64,000 nt of DNA from Diphasiastrum complanatum (GCA_029204225.1 CM055092.1:99325460-99389459), one strand, 5' to 3'. Shown: positions 33,416 to 46,575, counted from the stretch's first letter. Translations and numbers: made by a program. Notes: generated by a model from the letters alone, not told the origin.

Positions 33416-35661
33416 TCAGGTTTGTCCCATCTCATCAAAAGTAGCATCTCTAGAAATCACAATCTTTTGTGCATCTGTGTCATACATCCTGTATGCCTTG
33501 GCTCTTTCATCATATCCAAGGAAAATACACTTAACAGCTTTTGCATCTAGCTTCTTTTGTCTTTCATCAGGTACATGAGCGTAAGCATCACAACCAAATA
33601 TTCGTAAATGAGAAATATTAGGTTTCTTTCCAGTAAAAGCTTCGTAAGGTGTCTTACCCTCCATGGACTTCGTAGGACACCGATTCAAGATATGAGTAGT
33701 TGTGTTGCATGCTTCTGCCCAAAAAGTATTTGGCAAACCCTTGCTCTTAAGCATTGCCCTATCCATCTCCACAATGGATCTGTTTTTCCGTTCTGCAACT
33801 CCGTTCTATTGTGGTGAATAGGGTGTAGTGCTTTGTCTCTTGATCCCCTGATCCTTGCAGAAATTTATAAACTCTGCTGAAAAATACTCACCGCCACCAT
33901 CTGATATGAGGGTCTTAATATAACAACTTGTTTGTTTTTCAACTAGAGCCTTGAACTCTCTAAACTTGGCAAAAGCATCAGATTTCTTGCTGAAATAAAT
34001 CCAGATATGTCTACTATAGTGATCAATGAATGTGACGAAATAGTAACAACCACTAAAGGACCTAGTTTGTATTGGTCCACACAGATCACTATGAACAAGA
34101 TCAAGAATGCCATTGGCTCTTCTTGCTCCATCTTTGGAAAATCTCTCTCTATGTTGTTTTCCCAAAATGCAACCCTCACAAATTTTTTCTTCAAAAGAGA
34201 TATCAGGCAATCCAACAACTAGATTATCTCTTTTAAGGATTTGCAAGCTTTGAGCACTGATATGACTAAACCTTTGATGCCAAAGATCACTTCGACTATC
34301 AACAATGCTTACCATAGCTTGAGTAAAAGATCTCGCATTCAAGTTGTAGAGTCGATTCCCGTTGACTCTAGCTCCTATAACAATCACTTTGTAGTGATTC
34401 TTGATGTCTTTGACAAGACATTTGTCACTGTCAAACTCAACCTTGAGTTGTTGATCAGCCATCATCCCAACAAATAGTAGATTGTTAGCTAAGTCAGGTA
34501 CATATTGCACATTGCTTATATGCTTTATCTTCCCGTTGGCTAACTTCACTGGTACCACTCCAACTCCTTTAACAGATAGCAATTTGTCATCAGCTTGTCC
34601 AACTTCATCACCATTGTCAGTTTTCTTGAGTTCTGAAAACCACTCTTTCCTTGAAGTCATGTGCTTGGATGCACCACTATCAATGTACCAGGTATCCTTG
34701 GCTTCATCACTTGTCATTAATGATGTAATGAACTATTTTGAGCTCTCACCTGTATCATCTTCATCAGCATAATTTCCCGCTTGCCATTTGTCTTTTCTTT
34801 GTTCCATCTCCTTTTGTTTCTTGAAGCATTCACGCTCCCAGTGACCAGGTTTGTTGCAGTACCTACAATTTCCAGGTTTATTCTCTCTTGAATAGCCGTG
34901 TCCTTGACCTCGGTCTTGATTCCAATTACCTCGATTCGGTCTATCATTGATTTGCTCATAAAATTTTTGAAATGATCCTCGACTTGAGTTTCCTCCTCTC
35001 GATTGATACTTTCCACGACCAAATCTTCCACCTTGTCCTCTAACTGCAAGATCTTGATCATAGCTCTTGTTATGAGGATTCAAGTTCTCTTGACGTTGTT
35101 CTTCTTGCAAAAGCAATCCACCTGGTTCTTCATAGGTTGGAAGATTTTCTCTTGTGGCTATACTCGTCACAAACATCTGATGTGACTCACTCAGACTATT
35201 CAATGTCAATTGCACGATCTCACGATCTTGTACTCGCTCTCCAACTGCTACTTATTGATCACGGATCTCTTTGATCTCAGTATGTGATCGGCAATAGTTG
35301 CACCATCATCCATTTGCAATGTATGCAACTTTGTCTTTAGAAATAGTATTCGAGATGTATTTGTCGTTTCAAACAATGCCTTCAATGTATTCCATGTTTC
35401 TTTTGGTCCTTCTGAATCTGAAATATATGGAATAATTGCATCTCTAACTGATAAGTTGATGACATTTTGGGCTTTATGTCTTCTCCTATCAAATGTCCGC
35501 TGATCTTCTTCAATCACTGGCCTTGTCTCTTCACCTGTCACGATCTCCCATAGATCCTTTTCCATCAAAATGTTCTTTAGTTTGAATTTCCAAACTGCAT
35601 AGTTGCCGACACCTTCCAATTTACTTGACTCATTAAGGACACTCTCGCTTAGAGTTCCCAT
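33416..35661 (-). pseudogene. Ty1/copia gag, protease and integrase; RT absent
   Basis: Minus strand: gag from MGTLSESVLNESSKLEGVGN (35,661), frame shift at about 35,275, gag end with the knuckle C-R-Y-C-N-K-P-G-H-W-E-R-E-C (about 34,860), protease W-Y-I-D-S-G-A-S-K-H-M-T (about 34,690), pre-integrase L-W-H-Q-R-F-S-H and C-E-G-C-I-L-G-K, and integrase with all three acidic residues (F-I-D-H-Y-S, L-I-S-D-G-G-G-E-Y, N-G-V-A-E-R-K-N). Only a few lesions: stops before V-A-V-G-E, F-I-T-S and N-G-V, mostly TAG at likely CAG. The best-preserved copia here. It ends at D-E-M-G-Q-T-stop (33,416); RT and RNase H are replaced by the unidentified gene. Confidence 0.9.
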
Positions 35662-35720
35662 TACTAGATAGATGAGTTTGGATCACAAAATTGATTCACA
35701 CCACATAACTGTAAATTTTT

Positions 35721-35972
35721 GGTTGTACACCTGATATCGGTACGATGCACGGGAGCATGACTGCTGAGGATTCTCTTTATCTCTAGCGCATTGCTCTGAT
35801 ATTGCTACTGATATGTGATATCGGGATGACGCGTGAATGTACGACTGCTCTTGGTTTTCTTTACCTCTGGCGCATCGATCCGATATTGGTACGGATATGC
35901 AATATCTGTTTGACGCGTGGATGTATGACTGCTCAAGATTTTTCCTACCTCTGGCATGTCAATCCAATATTG
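35721..35972. repeat. 84-bp tandem repeat, three units, with primer-site-like end
   Basis: Three units (about 35,721-35,804, 35,805-35,888, 35,889-35,972), each ending ATATTG and sharing GACTGCTC...CTCTGGCGCAT phrases. The end of unit 1 reads CAATATCAGAGC on the minus strand (35,793-35,804), a degenerate initiator-Met primer site about 130 bp before the gag start. The array may therefore lie in the LTR end of this copia. Confidence 0.65.
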
Positions 35973-37837
35973 GTATGGAAAAGATTAAAAATAGAGAGAA
36001 TATGAGAACTTTCAGAGGGAATATTCTACATTCCTCACTTCGGCGTGGCGTCAACAAATTTTCAATCTGTTTGATGCTGCCCTGGCCTTTTTGATGCCTC
36101 CGGGACTGTGTAATCTAACCGGTCTACCTCTTGATTTTTTTACAATATACAACACATGTTCACTTTTCTAGTAAAAGAGTGTTTTACAACACATGTTTAC
36201 TACAAAACAATATACAACACATTTGATACATTGATTATTAATGACAATAGTAGGCATACATGAATATACTTACTTAAGAGAATGGAACAAGTGAAGGAGA
36301 CATTCTTTAGGTTTAAATCTATGATGGAGAACCAACTCAACATCAAGGTCAAAATATGGACAAGAGATAAAATAGAAGTTTTCAAGTGTTCTAAAGCTCC
36401 CACTTTAGGTGGATGAGACAATGAATTACACTTAACTTCATTTCAAATAGGCCACCACTTGCTCCACTTGATGGTAAGTTATCTTATGCAATTCTTTAAG
36501 GTAAATACCTCAAAGTGTTTTCATGCAAAAAAGCTTGTTTTCCTTAAAACAAAAGAACACTTGTATGGGCTCAAGCAATCCCCAAGATATTTGAATGTTC
36601 GATTCGAAATTTCTAGCTTGGGCTTTAGTTCATTGTGAGTGAGCATAATGCATTTTCTTAACATCACATTTATGATTGATGAATTTAACATCAAATTTTT
36701 ATACTATATGTTGATGACACTGTTCAAGAAAGATAGTCATGGAGAAATTGTAAAGATCAAGCTAGCACTTAGCCAAGTGTTTGAAATAAAGCTTGGTTTA
36801 AGAGATAGTTAGCGAGGTATAAGAGATAGAGAAGCAACCTCTGAAGACACTACTCTCTATAAAAGCTAATGAGCATGCTCATATAGTTAACAACTAATGG
36901 ATTCATGAATCCTTTTTTAGAATCTACTTTTGGCCTTTAATTTGTTAGACAAAAGTTGCCTCAATTAGTCACATCTATGTTAATTTAAAGGGCATTCCTT
37001 AGTGTAATACACCAAGATTTCTAGTATATGTAGCGAGCAATTAGTAATGCAACTCCTCGTAATATAGCTAATAATACTTGCAATGCTCCTTTCGATCCCC
37101 AATTATTTGCATCTACACGATTCATAGAAAGATACTAAAATGATCTCAAAAGCTCCAAGAACAAAGGATTCCAGGGAAGCTATGATCATCATCCACGTGA
37201 CTATAGCCATAGTATGCACTTTCACATAAGAATTCAAACCTTCAGCACATAAGAATGTATGGGAACTAAACCACGACGAATTTGAAGGATATGTCAAGCC
37301 TCAAATTTTGCTTCAGGGTAGAATAATAGTTCAGGTTGTTTGATCTACAATGCCCTCAGAAGTTAGTATTTCTTGTTGCAGTTATCCAAAGAAGGAATAA
37401 TAACTTCTGAGATTTGGGCCCATAGAAAGACATCTAGATCTGAAGCTCACTTCCGATAGACAGGAATATGTATTATGTTGAAGAACAAAGGATTCCAGAT
37501 ATAATTCTACAAGAGAGAAGATATTCAGAAAGGTATCCTTAAGTATATTTCAGGGAATTTGTCATTCTACATTCCTCACTTCGGCGTGGCGTCAACAGAT
37601 TTTCAATCTGTTTGATGCTGCCCTGGCCTTTTTGATGCCTCCGGGACTGTGCTTTCGTTCCCCACTGATAATTTTGAGCTCCAACCGTAAAAAATACACC
37701 AAAGAAGAATTTCTTCCAGTAGTTTTTGTCTCTCGAAGCATTCGCCTCCTGTGAAGGACTTTCTCACTTCGTTGCGGAGCTTGTGACAAGCTGTATCCAC
37801 TGATCAGGCACGCATGACTATTGCTGCTCTGATACCA

Positions 37838-38099
37838 TGTCAAGAATTAGATATGCAACATCAAGCATTCACCATAAGCAATCACCAAAAGAAGGCGGAA
37901 GAAGAACACGCACTGTCACTCTATCACACTACCGCATACAAAAAGGAAAATGTACAAATAAACCCTGAACCTTGATAGAGAGAGAAAACCTACGAGTAGA
38001 CTGATAGACTAGCCTACGGCTATTGACAGCTGGTCACAGTTGTCAACATTAATGTGCATCGTAAACAGTAACAATGAAGTTTATCATTGATTTCTAACA
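37838..38099 (-). repeat. 262-bp copia-type LTR, array unit 2
   Basis: TGTTAG...TTGACA on the minus strand, with the primer site TGGTATCAGAGC at 37,826-37,837. Confidence 0.8.
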
Positions 38100-39641
38100 A
38101 GAATGTTATGCAAATTGTGTCTTCGGTTGAGTTGTGGCACAAGAGATTGGGACATCGAATTTAGATGCATACATTATTTGGTCAATTATAATCTAACCGG
38201 TCTACCTCTTGATTTTTTTACAATATACAACACATGTTCACTTTTCTAGTAAAAGAGTGTTTTACAACACATGTTTACTACAAAACAATATACAACACAT
38301 TTGATACATTGATTATTAATGACAATAGTAGGCATACATGAATATACTTACTTAAGAGAATGGAACAAGTGAAGGAGACATTCTTTAGGTTTAAATCTAT
38401 GATGGAGAACCAACTCAACATCAAGATCAAAATATGGACAAGAGATAAAATAGAAGTTTTCAAGTGTTCTAAAGCTCCCACTTTAGGTGGATGAGACAAT
38501 GAATTACACTTAACTTCATTTCAAATAGGCCACCACTTGCTCCACTTGATGGTAAGTTATCTTATGCAATTCTTTAAGGTAAATACCTCAAAGTGTTTTC
38601 ATGCAAAAAAGCTTGTTTTCCTTAAAACAAAAGAACACTTGTATGGGCTCAAGCAATCCCCAAGATATTTGAATGTTCGATTCGAAATTTCTAGCTTGGG
38701 CTTTAGTTCATTGTGAGTGAGCATAATGCATTTTCTTAACATCACATTTATGATTGATGAATTTAACATCAAATTTTTATACTATATGTTGATGACACTG
38801 TTCAAGAAAGATAGTCATGGAGAAATTGTAAAGATCAAGCTAGCACTTTGCCAAGTGTTTGAAATAAAGCTTGGTTTAAGAGATAGTTAGCGAGGTATAA
38901 GAGATAGAGAAGCAACCTCTGAAGACACTACTCTCTATAAAAGCTAATGAGCATGCTCATATAGTTAACAACTAATGGATTCATGAATCCTTTTTTAGAA
39001 TCTACTTTTGGCCTTTAATTTGTTAGACAAAAGTTGCCTCAATTAGTCACATCTATGTTAATTTAAAGGGCATTCCTTAGTGTAATACACCAAGATTTCT
39101 AGTATATGTAGCGAGCAATTAGTAATGCAACTCCTCGTAATATAGCTAATAATACTTGCAATGCTCCTTTCGATCCCCAATTATTTGCATCTACACGATT
39201 CATAGAAAGATACTAAAATGATCTCAAAAGCTCCAAGAACAAAGGATTCCAGGGAAGCTATGATCATCATCCACGTGACTATAGCCATAGTATGCACTTT
39301 CACATAAGAATTCAAACCTTCAGCACATAAGAATGTATGGGAACTAAACCACGACGAATTTGAAGGATATGTCAAGCCTCAAATTTTGCTTCAGGGTAGA
39401 ATAATAGTTCAGGTTGTTTGATCTACAATGCCCTCAGAAGTTAGTATTTCTTGTTGCAGTTATCCAAAGAAGGAATAATAACTTCTGAGATTTGGGCCCA
39501 TAGAAAGACATCTAGATCTGAAGCTCACTTCCGATAGACAGGAATATGTATTATGTTGAAGAACAAAGGATTCCAGATATAATTCTACAAGAGAGAAGAT
39601 ATTCAGAAAGGTATCCTTAAGTATATTTCAGGGAATTTGTC
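38100..39641 (+). pseudogene. Decayed copia pol within the array unit (unit 2 shown)
   Basis: Same remnant as 19,734-20,940: S-S-V-E-L-W-H-K-R-L-G-H, then integrase D-N-S-R-H-T, then RT L-K-Q-S-P-R-Y-L-N-V-R-F, each in different frames. After that the unit contains about 400 bp (39,250-39,590) absent from the 19-21 kb copy. Parallel copies: 36,111-37,563, 40,178-41,719 and 42,256-43,816. Confidence 0.7.
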
Positions 39642-39915
39642 ATTCTACATTCCTCACTTCGGCGTGGCGTCAACAGATTTTCAATCTGTTTGATGCTGCC
39701 CTGGCCTTTTTGATGCCTCCGGGACTGTGCTTTCGTTCCCCACTGATAATTTTGAGCTCCAACCGTAAAAAATACACCAAAGAAGAATTTCTTCCAGTAG
39801 TTTTTGTCTCTCGAAGCATTCGCCTCCTGTGAAGGACTTTCTCACTTCGTTGCGGAGCTTGTGACAAGCTGTATCCACTGATCAGGCACGCATGACTATT
39901 GCTGCTCTGATACCA

Positions 39916-40177
39916 TGTCAAGAATTAGATATGCAACATCAAGCATTCACCATAAGCAATCACCAAAAGAAGGCGGAAGAAGAACACGCACTGTCACTCT
40001 ATCACACTACCGCATACAAAAAGGAAAATGTACAAATAAACCCTGAACCTTGATAGAGAGAGAAAACCTACGAGTAGACTGATAGACTAGCCTACGGCTA
40101 TTGACAGCTGGTCACAGTTGTCAACATTAATGTGCATCGTAAACAGTAACAATGAAGTTTATCATTGATTTCTAACA
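39916..40177 (-). repeat. 262-bp copia-type LTR, array unit 3
   Basis: Exact positional counterpart of 37,838-38,099, shifted by 2,078 bp. Confidence 0.8.
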
Positions 40178-41993
40178 AGAATGTTATGCAAATTGTGTCT
40201 TCGGTTGAGTTGTGGCACAAGAGATTGGGACATCGAATTTAGATGCATACATTATTTGGTCAATTATAATCTAACCGGTCTACCTCTTGATTTTTTTACA
40301 ATATACAACACATGTTCACTTTTCTAGTAAAAGAGTGTTTTACAACACATGTTTACTACAAAACAATATACAACACATTTGATACATTGATTATTAATGA
40401 CAATAGTAGGCATACATGAATATACTTACTTAAGAGAATGGAACAAGTGAAGGAGACATTCTTTAGGTTTAAATCTATGATGGAGAACCAACTCAACATC
40501 AAGATCAAAATATGGACAAGAGATAAAATAGAAGTTTTCAAGTGTTCTAAAGCTCCCACTTTAGGTGGATGAGACAATGAATTACACTTAACTTCATTTC
40601 AAATAGGCCACCACTTGCTCCACTTGATGGTAAGTTATCTTATGCAATTCTTTAAGGTAAATACCTCAAAGTGTTTTCATGCAAAAAAGCTTGTTTTCCT
40701 TAAAACAAAAGAACACTTGTATGGGCTCAAGCAATCCCCAAGATATTTGAATGTTCGATTCGAAATTTCTAGCTTGGGCTTTAGTTCATTGTGAGTGAGC
40801 ATAATGCATTTTCTTAACATCACATTTATGATTGATGAATTTAACATCAAATTTTTATACTATATGTTGATGACACTGTTCAAGAAAGATAGTCATGGAG
40901 AAATTGTAAAGATCAAGCTAGCACTTAGCCAAGTGTTTGAAATAAAGCTTGGTTTAAGAGATAGTTAGCGAGGTATAAGAGATAGAGAAGCAACCTCTGA
41001 AGACACTACTCTCTATAAAAGCTAATGAGCATGCTCATATAGTTAACAACTAATGGATTCATGAATCCTTTTTTAGAATCTACTTTTGGCCTTTAATTTG
41101 TTAGACAAAAGTTGCCTCAATTAGTCACATCTATGTTAATTTAAAGGGCATTCCTTAGTGTAATACACCAAGATTTCTAGTATATGTAGCGAGCAATTAG
41201 TAATGCAACTCCTCGTAATATAGCTAATAATACTTGCAATGCTCCTTTCGATCCCCAATTATTTGCATCTACACGATTCATAGAAAGATACTAAAATGAT
41301 CTCAAAAGCTCCAAGAACAAAGGATTCCAGGGAAGCTATGATCATCATCCACGTGACTATAGCCATAGTATGCACTTTCACATAAGAATTCAAACCTTCA
41401 GCACATAAGAATGTATGGGAACTAAACCACGACGAATTTGAAGGATATGTCAAGCCTCAAATTTTGCTTCAGGGTAGAATAATAGTTCAGGTTGTTTGAT
41501 CTACAATGCCCTCAGAAGTTAGTATTTCTTGTTGCAGTTATCCAAAGAAGGAATAATAACTTCTGAGATTTGGGCCCATAGAAAGACATCTAGATCTGAA
41601 GCTCACTTCCGATAGACAGGAATATGTATTATGTTGAAGAACAAAGGATTCCAGATATAATTCTACAAGAGAGAAGATATTCAGAAAGGTATCCTTAAGT
41701 ATATTTCAGGGAATTTGTCATTCTACATTCCTCACTTCGGCGTGGCGTCAACAGATTTTCAATCTGTTTGATGCTGCCCTGGCCTTTTTGATGCCTCCGG
41801 GACTGTGCTTTCGTTCCCCACTGATAATTTTGAGCTCCAACCGTAAAAAATACACCAAAGAAGAATTTCTTCCAGTAGTTTTTGTCTCTCGAAGCATTCG
41901 CCTCCTGTGAAGGACTTTCTCACTTCGTTGCGGAGCTTGTGACAAGCTGTATCCACTGATCAGGCACGCATGACTATTGCTGCTCTGATACCA

Positions 41994-42255
41994 TGTCAAG
42001 AATTAGATATGCAACATCAAGCATTCACCATAAGCAATCACCAAAAGAAGGCGGAAGAAGAACACGCACTGTCACTCTATCACACTACCGCATACAAAAA
42101 GGAAAATGTACAAATAAACCCTGAACCTTGATAGAGAGAGAAAACCTACGAGTAGACTGATAGACTAGCCTACGGCTATTGACAGCTGGTCACAGTTGTC
42201 AACATTAATGTGCATCGTAAACAGTAACAATGAAGTTTATCATTGATTTCTAACA
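41994..42255 (-). repeat. 262-bp copia-type LTR, array unit 4
   Basis: Exact positional counterpart of 37,838-38,099, shifted by 4,156 bp. Confidence 0.8.
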
Positions 42256-43816
42256 AGAATGTTATGCAAATTGTGTCTTCGGTTGAGTTGTGGCACAAGA
42301 GATTGGGACATCGAATTTAGATGCATACATTATTTGGTCAATTATAATCTAACCGGTCTACCTCTTGATTTTTTTACAATATACAACACATGTTCACTTT
42401 TCTAGTAAAAGAGTGTTTTACAACACATGTTTACTACAAAACAATATACAACACATTTGATACATTGATTATTAATGACAATAGTAGGCATACATGAATA
42501 TACTTACTTAAGAGAATGGAACAAGTGAAGGAGACATTCTTTAGGTTTAAATCTATGATGGAGAACCAACTCAACATCAAGATCAAAATATGGACAAGAG
42601 ATAAAATAGAAGTTTTCAAGTGTTCTAAAGCTCCCACTTTAGGTGGATGAGACAATGAATTACACTTAACTTCATTTCAAATAGGCCACCACTTGCTCCA
42701 CTTGATGGTAAGTTATCTTATGCAATTCTTTAAGGTAAATACCTCAAAGTGTTTTCATGCAAAAAAGCTTGTTTTCCTTAAAACAAAAGAACACTTGTAT
42801 GGGCTCAAGCAATCCCCAAGATATTTGAATGTTCGATTCGAAATTTCTAGCTTGGGCTTTAGTTCATTGTGAGTGAGCATAATGCATTTTCTTAACATCA
42901 CATTTATGATTGATGAATTTAACATCAAATTTTTATACTATATGTTGATGACACTGTTCAAGAAAGATAGTCATGGAGAAATTGTAAAGATCAAGCTAGC
43001 ACTTAGCCAAGTGTTTGAAATAAAGCTTGGTTTAAGAGATAGTTAGCGAGGTATAAGAGATAGAGAAGCAACCTCTGAAGACACTACTCTCTATAAAAGC
43101 TAATGAGCATGCTCATATAGTTAACAACTAATGGATTCATGAATCCTTTTTTAGAATCTACTTTTGGCCTTTAATTTGTTAGACAAAAGTTGCCTCAATT
43201 AGTCACATCTATGTTAATTTAAAGGGCATTCCTTAGTGTAATACACCAAGATTTCTAGTATATGTAGCGAGCAATTAGTAATGCAACTCCTCGTAATATA
43301 GCTAATAATACTTGCAATGCTTAATAATACTTGGAATGCTCCTTTCGATCCCCAATTATTTGCATCTACACGATTCATAGAAAGATACTAAAATGATCTC
43401 AAAAGCTCCAAGAACAAAGGATTCCAGGTAAGCTATGATCATCATCCACGTGACTATAGCCATAGTATGCACTTTCACATAAGAATTCAAACCTTCAGCA
43501 CATAAGAATGTATGGGAACTAAACCACGACGAGTTTGAAGGATATGCCAAGCCTCAAATTTTGCTTCAGGGTAGAATAATAGTTCAGGTTGTTTGATCTA
43601 CAATGCCCTCAGAAGTTAGTATTTCTTGTTGCAGTTATCCAAAGAAGGAATAATAACTTCTGAGATTTGGGCACATAGAAAGACATCTAGATCTGAAGCT
43701 CACTTCCGATAGACAGGAATATGTATTATGTTGAAGAACAAAGGATTCCAGATATAATTCTACAAGAGAGAAGATATTCAGAAAGGTATCCTTAAGTATA
43801 TTTCAGGGAATTTGTC

Positions 43817-44342
43817 ATATTAAATATCAAGTAGCTTCATGTGGGCATTGTAGATCAGGTAGCTTCATGTGGGATCGTCATGAAAATTTCACCTTCCATG
43901 CAGCCCTTAATTCCAAAAAAAAAAGAAATTGGACAGCATGTTAATGCTCAAAAAGGTAATAAAATAGAACGTTATGAGCTCTGGAGACAGAAAATTAACT
44001 TCATAGTTATATTCCAGAACTCCCTGGTGTGACAATTCATCATCTAGATAAATATATGCCTTGTACAAGCACAGAACTTATCCAGGTGAATGGAAAGAAT
44101 CCCGCTCATTTTCTATGATTGTATAAGTTTTGTACTGTACTACTCAATAGTATATCTAACTAATATATCCTGCGAATTAGGAGCGTCTTAAAAAACGAGA
44201 TATGCCGATATAAACTAATCTATAACTGGGTATTTATGTGGTCCGGCCACAGCCGCTAGAGATATTTTCAGGACAGCTATATAAGAGATCCAACAGCCAC
44301 CATCTTGGCTGGAAAAAGTCTGTTAACAGACTAGACTGGCTG
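43817..44342. other. Unassigned DNA downstream of the ARD copy (C)
   Basis: Counterpart of 20,950-21,478; no gene recognised. Probably includes the former 3' end of the ARD transcript. Confidence 0.4.
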
Positions 44343-45494
44343 TCACTGAGTGGTAATCCGGTGTCTATGAACGGCCGCAGGGTTATTCAGCACTTTGTCC
44401 ACGTATTCTTTCCTGTACCACGATCCAGACAATGAGAGCAGCGTAAAAGAGCTTGCTTTTTTTCGTGGTAGTCGAGAACTTTATGAATGCTAAGATAATT
44501 TGCGAATGTTACCCATGCTCAAGCTGGCTTTCTTACCTTGCAGCACTTTCACTCTCCGCTCCATGCTGAGTCCGGTATGGAACGTCTGTGTACAAGAGAA
44601 GTGCCTGTACCCAAGTATGCAATCAACAAGATTCTGAAATCGTTATGATGGGAAAAAGTTTCATACATAGTTGCATTACCTTGATATAATTGTTCTCATC
44701 AATCGTAAACCTGTGAAACATTCCTGGAGGAAGAACAATCATATCACCCTTAGTTACGCGGAAACGAATCCATTTACCGTCATAATCTCGAATGTCCCAG
44801 TAGCCTGCAAACGCAAGATCAACCCATTACAGCTAAATTGTTCTTGCAATCACTGAATTTGACTGAAAACACAGACAAAACGACATATTCTAATTTTTAA
44901 GCTAATATTCGTTAATGGCCTCTTCGGACCGTTGCCATCAAGTATCAACCATATTTCCTCTTGAGAATGCATATGTTCTTGGAAAAATCCTCACTTTTTC
45001 TTCGAAATCTTCCATCTCCTTGGGGCAAACAGTCACGCCCTCCTAGTGCCACACATCATTGAGAATATTAGCATCTCCCTCCTATTTATGGCCTATAATT
45101 TAATATTGCGATTCCAATAACAAACTCAAGCTGATATAAACTCCAGAGTCACAAACCAACTGAATCAATTTAGGCGAGGACAATACCGAGTATTTGTACC
45201 CACGATCCATCTTGATTGTTTCTAGCAAAGTGTTCTTTTCCCATTCGTCTACATCAAGCTTCCATGTCAGCACTCCCAGCTCTGACAGTCAAAACTTGCA
45301 TAGTTAGTAAATTCAGCTTGAATTTGCTCCTTTCATATCCTCTCCAATATCTCCAATAGGTACAAGCAAAACTAATCTTAGTAGTTGCTTGTTGAGTGTG
45401 AATACCGTGGATGTGTTCCTGTGGCACTGGACGATTGGGACTAAACTTGTGCGTAAGCCGGTGATCCTCATCGTTTGCATTGTACTCCCAAGCT
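44343..45494 (-). pseudogene. ARD: Acireductone dioxygenase gene, six exons, frameshifted (copy C)
   Basis: Minus-strand exons with GT/AG borders: about 45,494-45,406 (L-E-A-W-E-Y-N-A-N-D-E-D-H-R-L), 45,281-45,187 (ELGVLTWKLDVDEWEKNTLL, D-R-G-Y-K-Y-S), about 45,043-44,930 (V-C-P-K-E-M-E-D-F-E-E-K), 44,804-44,680 (Y-W-D-I-R-D-Y-D-G to Y-I-K), 44,604-44,537, and 44,412-44,343 (A-R-K-E-Y-V-D-K-V-L, stop). The joined order follows the whole ARD family except for the first residues; an initiating exon was not found. Compared with copy B, two bases are missing in the third exon just before the HxHxxxE metal site, so the frame is lost there. The gene is therefore a pseudogene unless this is a sequencing error. 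Confidence 0.85.
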
Positions 45495-46575
45495 TCCAAC
45501 TCATTCTACATTCAGCGAAAACAATATAATTACCATTCAGTATCAGTCCATTTATAGGTTGCTGTGTCCATCTTAGAAAAATGCTGGCAAGACTATGTGA
45601 AGTTATGAAGGAAAGAAAGCGATGTGTACTGCTTGCATGGGCTTTGGATCAAACCATCTTTCGACTCAAAAACATGTTCTCACCAATTCCGAAAGAAAAA
45701 CCTTTTCTGACAAGCTAATATATAGAAGTGCAACCGAATGCAAGAGAAATTAATTAGAGTAAGTGACGGATCGTGGAACAGCAAGTTGAATTAAACTCAC
45801 CCTCTGGCCAGTCTATGTTCAATAATTATCCCACACTACTAAGCAATGACCACCCAGGTGCCCGTACACACTCCCAAATAGCTACGAAATATACAATTAC
45901 TTACAACCAACTATCAACACATAGCATTGACGAAAACTCCTGCTGCGAAAGAGCATCACAAAAACAAGTGTGTAAACACGCACCTGAACGTGAATCTGGG
46001 CAATATCCATGCTGAAATTGAATATACTGAGATAAGACCGACCAAAAAACACTATGCAGCAGAAGCCCAAAATGCTGTTAGAGCTAGTGAGTGCCATAGT
46101 AGGCTTTATACAGGAACAATGCATCAGAATTGGTCCTGGTATCGGTGGTGCAGAGAGCAGCAGTGCAGTGGTGGCGTTGGAGACAGGAAACTTCTCCCGA
46201 TCAGTGGGCGACGGTGTAGTTTTTTGAGCAATAGCAGCGGACTAGCTAGCAGTATCTTTAGCTATAGAGCAATAGTGTGGTAGTTTCTCCACCGTCAGTG
46301 ATATGTATGCGCGCACGAGAGCAAAAGCAACCAAAAGATCGAGAGATCGAGAGAGAGATTTCCCAGATTTCGAAGTAGCGTAATAGATCGAGAAGGTCAG
46401 AGCCGCGTGTAGGGATGAAGGGTTAAGGGTGAAGGAGAGGTGGCGGTGGCACTGCAGCCTAAGTCTTCTCGGAGAGAACCAACACCCAACCTTTATATAT
46501 GCATGGCAAGACTACTGCAGGTGCCAACAATGACTATAATGATTATGAAGGGAGATATGGGGTACTTACTTCTAG
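45495..46575. other. Region 5' of the ARD copy (C)
   Basis: About 400 bp (45,495-45,880) is absent from copy B; the rest matches 22,214-22,908. On the minus strand an exon-like end CCAGAGG/GTGAGT lies at about 45,800, a candidate for an upstream non-coding or first exon. GAGA-rich DNA is at about 46,335-46,360. Confidence 0.35.

Larger units (their letters stand above)
36023..43816. repeat. Tandem array of a 2,078-bp composite unit
   Basis: Units: 36,023-37,563 (1,541 bp, lacking about 537 bp at 36,110/36,111), 37,564-39,641, 39,642-41,719 (2,078 bp each) and 41,720-43,816 (2,097 bp, with a short internal duplication at about 43,320). Units 2 and 3 differ by almost nothing that I could see (for example CTTTGCC at 38,847 against CTTAGCC elsewhere). 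Each unit holds an antisense retroelement leader, its primer site and 262-bp LTR, then sense copia integrase/RT remnants. The joint is GAATTTGTC/ATTCTACATT. The single-copy relative is at 19.2-20.96 kb. Confidence 0.95.

Noticed and set aside
36200..42655. Repeated 73-codon minus-strand frames in each array unit
   Set aside because: They lie opposite the recognisable copia integrase remnant and are its shadow.
46056..46283. Frame with I-R-I-G-P-G-I-G-G, recalling an ATP synthase subunit c
   Set aside because: Only a short glycine-rich phrase agrees; it is followed by a stop and lies in the presumed 5' region of ARD. Treated as chance.
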